Source of the DNA: Girardinichthys multiradiatus
Lineage: Eukaryota > Chordata > Actinopteri > Cyprinodontiformes > Goodeidae
Direction of reading: 5' to 3'
Length of the DNA: 64,000 nt
Assembly: GCF_021462225.1 (NCBI RefSeq)
Contig: NC_061804.1
Coordinates: 42,471,975-42,535,974 of the forward strand
Both the position numbers and the translations under genes were made by a program. The notes under the pieces are model-generated. The model worked only from the letters and a program-made list of their open reading frames with translations. It ran no database searches and had not been told where the DNA came from. Of the stretch, positions 58,436 to 64,000 are shown one piece after another; positions within the stretch are counted from its first letter, which is position 1, and each line of letters starts with the position of its first letter.

Positions 58436-58479
58436 ATTAACACCGCTGCGAATTAGTCGCAGTAGAAGGGCGTGTTAAT
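58436..58479 (+). ncRNA. Nested stem-loop in the ERV leader
   Basis: An outer 8-pair stem, ATTAACAC with GTGTTAAT, encloses an inner 6-pair stem, CTGCGA with TCGCAG, with a 5-nt loop. This is a structural cis element candidate rather than an independent RNA gene. Confidence 0.45.
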
Positions 58480-58556
58480 GTCCTCTCCTTAAAGTCTCAT
58501 GCCAGTGACCTTTTATCTGGGACATTTATACTACAATTAAACTAACATAAAACATA

Positions 58557-58990
58557 ATGGGGAAGAAACAAAGTAAACTAATTGACTTAGAAGGGGAGGT
58601 AAAGTTTATGGAGAACTATGTAAAAGGAGCAGGTATGATCTGTCATAGATGGAATAAAAAATAAAAAACATGGGTTTTTGGGCAAATTAGATACAAAGGA
58701 TGTCTTAAAATTACAAGGGGATCTAAAATTAGCAATAATGAAAACTAAAAAGAGAAAAATAACAAAGAACAATGGGGAAAGAACAGAGAAAAAGCTCTGA
58801 TTTAACAGAAATATGTGCACGATGGCATAAAAATACGGATTTTCAGGTAACTTAATTATCACTGAAATCCTAAAACTACACGGGGATCTTAAACTGGAGA
58901 TTAAGCATTCAAAAGATTCAAGAGACAATAAAAAACCTTGCCAGATTATAATTTCAAAGGGGACTTTTCAGTCCCTGAGTGCTCACAGTT
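58557..58990 (+). pseudogene. gag: ERV gag start (matrix-like), duplicated and broken
   Basis: ATG 58557 opens MGKKQSK, a glycine-2 and basic start typical of myristoylated retroviral matrix. The frame stops after 34 codons at a TAA. About 215 bases later, at 58772, a similar start (MGKEQRKS) begins a second, diverged copy with a matching downstream order (CARWHK against CHRWNK). Neither copy stays open. Translation of the two is similar enough to call a tandem duplication. Confidence 0.65.
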
Positions 58991-59149
58991 GATAAACAGA
59001 TTAAAACAAAAAGATGAATTAAAAAAACAACAATAAGAGCAGCTTTTAACTGACATAGCCATAATACTGAGGCCTTAAGAAAAGCACAGAAAAAAACTTT
59101 CAGCTTAACTGAAAACAAATAAAGGGGGGGGGCGGACTGCCACCCATCC

Positions 59150-59320
59150 CAGTTTAGAATACCAAGGTAGCCCCAAATTATAAAGACTAAGAGGTGGTTT
59201 TAGAGGACGTGGTAAAAGAAGTTAAAATAGGAGGTGACAATGTGGACAACATGGAAACTGTCCAACTGGACAACCCAGTGAACAATGACTAGAGAAGAGA
59301 GAACAGAATGTTGTTAAAGA
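59150..59320 (+). pseudogene. gag: ERV nucleocapsid-like remnant
   Basis: One frame reads RGGFRGRGKRS, then a stop, then a cysteine/histidine stretch (QCGQHGNCPTG). This suits the basic, zinc-knuckle end of Gag but does not preserve a proper CCHC spacing. The capsid region between it and the matrix copies is missing or unrecognisable. Confidence 0.45.
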
Positions 59321-59633
59321 AGTAATCTGAGAGTAAAAGATTTTGTAGGCAAGCATTAGTGAGAAACAGGTGCTTTAAAAATCATTCTATGGTGTTATAC
59401 TACTAACAATATCATGATAAAATGCAAAAGATTCATTTTACAGGGAAATAATTCCATATTTGGCTCAGATTGTGTGCATTCTTCATTTTTCCTCTTTGAG
59501 AGAAGTTAAATTTCAGCTCTGTGAAACGACCTTGACAAAGAGATGTAGCTGCCTGAAAACAAAGATAAAACTTCTGCAAACAGCAGAAGTCTGTCTCTGC
59601 TGAAAGGTCTAAAAAAATAAATTGTAACTCTAC
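59321..59633 (+). other. No recognised feature (between gag and hAT-like insertion)
   Basis: About 310 bases expected to hold the gag-pol junction; no protease motif is visible. Confidence 0.4.
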
Positions 59634-60730
59634 CCTGCATGTGTCAAACTCAAGGTCCGCGGGCCAAAACCGGACCCCAGAAGTTTAGTGATTCTCTAGA
59701 AGTAGAGCCTTTTAATATGGTGATTGTGTGCTTGAATGTTATTTTGTCAATCAATAAGCAGTTTTGTCTACATTCTGCCACAATCTGCCTTTTGAAAATG
59801 TTTTGAATCTTGCTCTTTATGTATAAAAAAAAAAAAAAGAAAAGAAAAATTGGCTAAAGTCTGCAGACACAAAATGAACTTGGATTGAAGCTCTAACTAT
59901 GTTTATTTAATCTGAGATCCTCTCCAAATGCAACAGTATATGTCAGTCTACATGAGATACTAACAACTTCACCTACTGGTATAATATAAAGATCTGATTG
60001 AATATGTGAAACAAACAATGATGAAAGTTTTTCAACAGGTGATGTTCATCCAGGAGGAAGACAGTGTTCCTAGGAAATGCAGCTCATTCATTAACAATCA
60101 TTTTTTCTCCTATAGGTGGAAGTTTTGCTGACTAATCATAGGCTGGATCTATGAAACATTATGTGCACAGAACAAATGACCAAGGTTCTGACTGACTTAT
60201 GAACCTCACTGACCTGACAATGATAACATGACACCCAACAGATAACACCTTTAAGGTGGACCCACTAAGACCACCTTATTGATTCTTGGTGAATAAAAAA
60301 AAAGAATTTAAGCATTCAAAACAGATCTAGTGGAAACAAAGGGGTTATGAGGAAACAATGTGCATTTTAAGAATAATAGAAGTCAAATTATGTTCAAATT
60401 TTTGCAAATAAAAATTACTCTGACAGAAAAATAAGTAAGTAGTGTGTGAATGTGTGTGAATGGGAATGACTGATTTCATTGTAATGCATCTTTGAGGGAC
60501 TTTAAAATCGCTAATAAAGGTCTGATGTTCTGATGATCTTTGCCAAATTTATATCTTAATAAGGTTTCCAGAATCTTTTTCAAAAAATCATATAAAGATG
60601 GCAAAGGTTCTACCTCTACTGAAAATACTGATAACCATAAGAAAGTTCATAGATCTGTCTTCAATGTTTCATAATTCTTTTACAAACAAGTTATTTAAAC
60701 TTTCATGTGGCCAAATGTCTGTGTTTGACT
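59634..60730. mobile_element. hAT-like non-autonomous element inserted in the ERV
   Basis: The left end includes GTGTCAAACTCAAGGTCCGC and GGGCC, and the right end in reverse complement GTCAAACACAGACATTTGGCC, a pairing typical of hAT elements with GTGTCAAACTC termini. The interior is AT-rich without a transposase. No target duplication could be confirmed. Confidence 0.5.
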
Positions 60731-61250
60731 TTCTGTTTTTGTGAAATAAATGTCTGTTTCATGTTATGTAAAAATTAGAGTCCTCAACATTACCATAATA
60801 ATATTAGGTCAGTTCTCTATAGTAAAACAAAAAGATTTTAACAGACGTTTAGACTTTTTCCAGTCAGGTTCAAAATGATTGAATTAGACTCAAACTTAAC
60901 ATAAGATTAAATTAACCTTAACAGAATTACTGGACTGGACTGAAATAGAGAAAACTTTAGTTAATTGAAACAAACTTGAGTTACTTGAACTAAATACAAA
61001 GCTGACTGAAACTGGATGTTGTATCTATAAAACTGGGTAAGATAAACTAAGATTATAAGATATAATATGCCCTTCATTTTTTGTGTTCATCAGTGAGTGA
61101 GTTTTTATTTTTTATTTTTAATAAGAACTAAACCAAGCATTATTTATAATAATAGCAACTACCAAAAATAGTGATCTCATTTTTAAATGTAATAAGGACT
61201 TACTTTATAAAATATGATAAAAAAGAATAATAAGAATTTGGAAAAACAGA
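60731..61250 (+). other. AT-rich stretch before ERV pol, nothing recognised
   Basis: About 500 bases, AT-rich, no supported frame or motif. Confidence 0.45.
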
Positions 61251-61254
61251 GGCT

Positions 61255-61918
61255 TTAAACCTCTGCAGGAACAGCACTGACACCGTCAAAAGTGGATCCT
61301 AATACAGGAATCTGGAAGCTCATTCTGGCGTGGATAGTCAAAGTCCATCCAAGGATACATTTAGATGAGGCAGAGGGACAAATACAGGGCTTAGCTGAGA
61401 GCAAAGAGAGCAACATGCATCCTGCCCTAGCTGCTGTCCCACCTGAACTGTGGTCCCAATCATCAACTGATGTAGGGCTTATAAAGGGGTTCCCACCATA
61501 CAAGGTTAAACTAATATCTGAAAAAAGGCCATTAGTCCGTCAATACCCCTTAAAGCCAGAAGCTGAAGAAGGTACTAAGCCAGTAATACAAGATATGTTG
61601 AAGTCAGGAATATTAAGAGAAGCACCTGACGCTACATGCAAGACATATCACACTGACATCACTATTATTATCACAGCCAAACATAACTCTAAAAAGATGT
61701 GCCCTTTAAATCCAAGTACTCTAATACCTACTGCAGAAGATGGAAAACCACATTCTTATAAAGCAAAAGTTGAAGAAGACACCAAACCCAGACAAGACAT
61801 TTCTCAAACCCTTATACCAGATTCATGTGTTGTGTTTGTAGATGGCTCAGCATCTAAAGATGAATATGGAAAGAATAGAGTTGGTTATGCAGTAACAACC
61901 ATCGACAGAATAATATAA
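61255..61918 (+). pseudogene. pol: ERV pol: RT start joined by deletion to the RNase H start
   Basis: The open frame 61292-61918 holds the retroviral protease-RT junction and RT N-terminus (VPPELWS, VGLIKGFPP, KRPLVRQYPLKPEA, MLKSGILREAP). Soon after, near 61640-61690, the sequence passes to the connection region and RNase H lead (NPSTLIPT, CVVFVDGSASKDEYG). The palm with its Y-x-D-D is absent, so about 1 kb is deleted. The frame ends at a TAA (61916-61918) inside RNase H. Confidence 0.82.
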
Positions 61919-62163
61919 GCTAAATCTCTACCCAATACATGCTCAGCCCAAACAGCAGAATTATATGCTGTAGTAAGAGCATGTGAATTACATGAGGGAC
62001 AAATACTTACTATATACACAGACAGCCAATACGTTTTCTGATCAGTACATCACCATGCTAAGATTTGGCAAAATAGAGGTTTTAAAACATCATCAGGGAC
62101 AGAACTAACTCATTTCAACCTATTAAAGAGAAAATATCAGATCTGCTATTTATAGACACAGAC
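61919..62163 (+). pseudogene. pol: ERV RNase H remainder
   Basis: Continuing after the stop: SAQTAELYAVVRACEL carries the catalytic glutamate and LTIYTDSQYVF the next aspartate, followed by a TGA (62039-62041) and a frame-broken end. This is retroviral RNase H rather than Gypsy type. Confidence 0.75.
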
Positions 62164-63150
62164 GTGCTGAAAGACGCCCAACAGTCAGCACCCAAGACAG
62201 AAATAAAGGCCTGGTTAAAGAGAGGAGCACAGAAAAAAGATGACATCTATCAGATAGAAGATAAACCAATCCTCCCAAAAAAGTTATACAACACAGCGGC
62301 TACAGTGACACATTGGGAAGACCCACGTGTCAAGGGGGGAATATGTCACATCTGGTAAAGCATTAATGCTACACTATAAATATTTCTGACTATGCAAATC
62401 ATTTTTGCAGATCATGCATAATTTGTTGCAAACACGGGGGAAGAAATATTGCCTAGTTGTAATAGATGAACCTAGTTACACATTTCTTCCCCACATATGG
62501 TATCCCACAGATTATAAGGTCAGATAATGGAACTCATTTTGTAAATAAATTAATAGATCTAAGTTCTAATGCATTAGGGTTTCAGTTAAAGATTAAGGAA
62601 AACAATGGAAGAAACAGGGAGGCCATGGCCCGAATGCCTATCCCTGGTTAATTATGGATGAGAATAACTCCAAATCAAACTGGTCTTACTCCATTTGCCA
62701 CCTACTGTACATCATTGTATGGCTCCACCCACTGTGTTCTGAGTCTGAGATCACGTGACACCAAGTTGCTGATGTGAATTTGTATTCTCAAAGAAATAGT
62801 ACATGGCAGACCGTTTTCTCTGCCCTCTGACATGAATGAAATAGAGAAAGCACAACAGGAACCTTCATTAGCTGAGTGGATGAATAAAATGTTGCAGACA
62901 AAAGAAGAACAAATGTCCAGTGGTCTGCCGATAATCTCTGCTCCTATCCCACAGAATGAGGCCTGGAGACCTGGTCCTGATTAAGACACTCCACCGGAAG
63001 GATTGGAGCACTCCTTGGTGGAAAGGGCCGTTTCAAATACTCCTGACAACGCCCACAGCTCTGAAAATAGCAGAGAGGCCTTCCTGGATCCATAAAAGCC
63101 ACTGTAAGCCAGTTTTGCCATTACAGGAGCCAGATCAACCGACGGGGTAG
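62164..63150 (+). pseudogene. pol: ERV integrase, deleted and interrupted
   Basis: An N-terminal zinc-binding-like region at 62164-62358 ends VTHWEDPRVKGGICHIW and a stop. The first catalytic aspartate region is gone. At 62466-62651 YGIPQIIRSDNGTHFVN carries the second aspartate; the glutamate block is damaged. The C-terminal SH3-like domain at 62956-63150 ([37 protein letters not shown]) is well preserved and of gamma/epsilon-retroviral type. Stop at 63148-63150. Confidence 0.83.
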
Positions 63151-63228
63151 CAGAGGAAGTCCGGGTTCAAAGATGGCCCAGCGTCTCAAACCGGTGAAGA
63201 AAACAGCTGATCTGCGCCCAATTATAAA

Positions 63229-63447
63229 ATGGCTCTCTGTAACTTGTGGACAGGACTGATAAGCCTGAGCTTAATTCTGGTAGCAGGACTCTTTCTCTAT
63301 CTAAAGCAGGATCCACAGGAGGTGATACCGAACCAGAAGAGATGGACATCAGATGGGACCCATCTCAGAACACTGACGGAAGAACATGACGCACATCCAT
63401 TCCTACAGAATTTCTGGTATCGTTCATGGTGGCATATGCAACACTGA
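63229..63447 (+). pseudogene. env: ERV env start, truncated
   Basis: A 72-residue frame begins 78 bases after the integrase stop, the usual env position. Residues 8-24 are hydrophobic (LISLSLILVAGLFLYL), fitting an envelope leader or signal anchor. The frame ends early, and no surface or transmembrane subunit, cleavage site or fusion peptide is present downstream. The call rests mainly on position. Confidence 0.5.
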
Positions 63448-63664
63448 ACTAGGTAGAAATACACAAAATGAAGGGGACGATTATGATGACATGTTGTAAA
63501 TAAATCACATCAAAAGTCTGAGTGTACTCATACATTGTATTTCATAAAATAACCTTACAGCAGAAAATCGAAAGAAGTTGTTGCTTAAGTGAAATGAGAA
63601 AAAGTACAATGATGACATAAACAGGGCAGATTTTTAAATTCCTTTATTATGTTTCACTGTTTTC

Positions 63665-64000
63665 ATTAAGTATTATTCTTTTATTTTTATGATTTAAAGT
63701 ATTATTTTTTATTTTTATGATTTCAAGTATCATTCTTTTATTTTTATGATTTCAAGTATTATTCTTTTATTTTTATGATTTCAAGTATTATTCTTTTATT
63801 TTTATGATTTCAAGTATTATTCTTTTATTTTTATGATTTCAAGTATCATTCTTTTATTTTTATGATTTCAAGTATTATTCTTTTATTTTTATGATTTCAA
63901 GTATTATTCTTTTATTTTTATGATTTCAAGTATCATTCTTTTATTTTTATGATTTCAAGTATCATTATTTTATTTTTATGATTTCAAGTATCATTATTTT
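63665..64000. repeat. 29 bp minisatellite running off the window
   Basis: A unit TATTATTCTTTTATTTTTAT plus GATTTCAAG repeats every 29 bases at least eleven times. Variation is mostly at one position (TATTATT or TATCATT), with a slightly diverged first unit. It continues past 64000, where env or the 3' LTR of the ERV would be expected. Confidence 0.95.

Larger units (their letters stand above)
57198..63480 (+). mobile_element. Endogenous retrovirus remnant (gamma/epsilon-like), defective
   Basis: The order is LTR end, tRNA-Tyr-type primer site, structured leader, gag, pol (RT start, RNase H, integrase) and env start. The pol motifs and the integrase C-terminal domain are of the gamma/epsilon retroviral type rather than Gypsy. 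Matrix duplication, a hAT-like insertion at 59634-60730, deletion of the RT palm, deletion of the first part of the integrase core and loss of nearly all env make it incapable of replication. No 3' LTR lies within the window. Confidence 0.8.

Noticed and set aside
63665..64000. A CRISPR-like regular repeat
   Set aside because: The units are directly adjacent with no spacers, the DNA is vertebrate, and the unit is AT-rich. It is a minisatellite.

Overview
The window is transposon-rich vertebrate DNA, most likely from a percomorph teleost. The evidence is the mix of element families: a fish-type Ty3/Gypsy chromovirus, L2/Maui-type LINEs with a TGATTC tail, Rex3-related RTE LINEs with a GGATAAGCGGAAGA-type 3' end, an L1-clade LINE, several Tc1 families, hAT-type TIR elements, a tRNA-derived fish SINE, and a degraded endogenous retrovirus (ERV). 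I found no convincing exon of a host protein gene, no rRNA or tRNA gene and no CRISPR array. Nearly every long open frame belongs to a mobile element or is a shadow of one. Family names come from recognising motifs by eye; no database search was run.

Layout. 1-4.6 kb: Gypsy copy A (end of 5' LTR, gag, protease, RT, RNase H, integrase), cut at its 3' end by an inverted LINE scrap. 4.6-7.4 kb: LINE fragments and a dispersed teleost repeat. 7.4-9.9 kb: poorly classified sequence. 9.9-14.4 kb: a second LTR element, in which a polypurine tract, an LTR and a primer-binding site (tRNA-Leu type) follow one another, so the LTR is shared by upstream and downstream internal sequence. 14.7-20.8 kb: Gypsy copy B, deleted and mutated, carrying an inverted solo LTR that itself contains a LINE fragment. 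20.9-25.4 kb: two hAT-like TIR elements, the second holding a 1.6 kb Tc1 element. 25.6-32.5 kb: a SINE, then a near full-length L2 LINE whose 3' UTR is split by an inverted RTE LINE.

32.5-39.4 kb is the least repetitive part. It holds a Tc1-derived MITE, a short LINE scrap and blocks that read like conserved non-coding DNA. 39.4-50.2 kb is a nest: one inverted L1-clade LINE (ORF1 and endonuclease at 48.4-50.2 kb, RT and C-terminus at 39.4-42.3 kb) is interrupted by a 6.0 kb TIR element flanked by TA, and that element contains an almost intact RTE LINE with a 14 bp target duplication. 50.3-53.1 kb: two more Tc1 elements. 53.5-57.2 kb: a hAT MITE, inverted LTR-like sequence and an L2 fragment. 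57.2-63.5 kb: the ERV, in the order LTR end, tRNA-Tyr-type primer site, palindrome, splice donor, structured leader, gag remnants, pol remnants and the start of env. It is crippled by deletions and stops. The window ends in a 29 bp minisatellite.

The genes do not form a host pathway. What the window records is an order of insertions, several of them supported by target-site duplications. The most unusual signal is in the ERV leader. It has a tandemly duplicated 185 bp unit of four hairpins, three of which share a 9-nt loop pattern, and one stem differs at three base pairs between the copies while staying fully paired. That points to a selected RNA structure.
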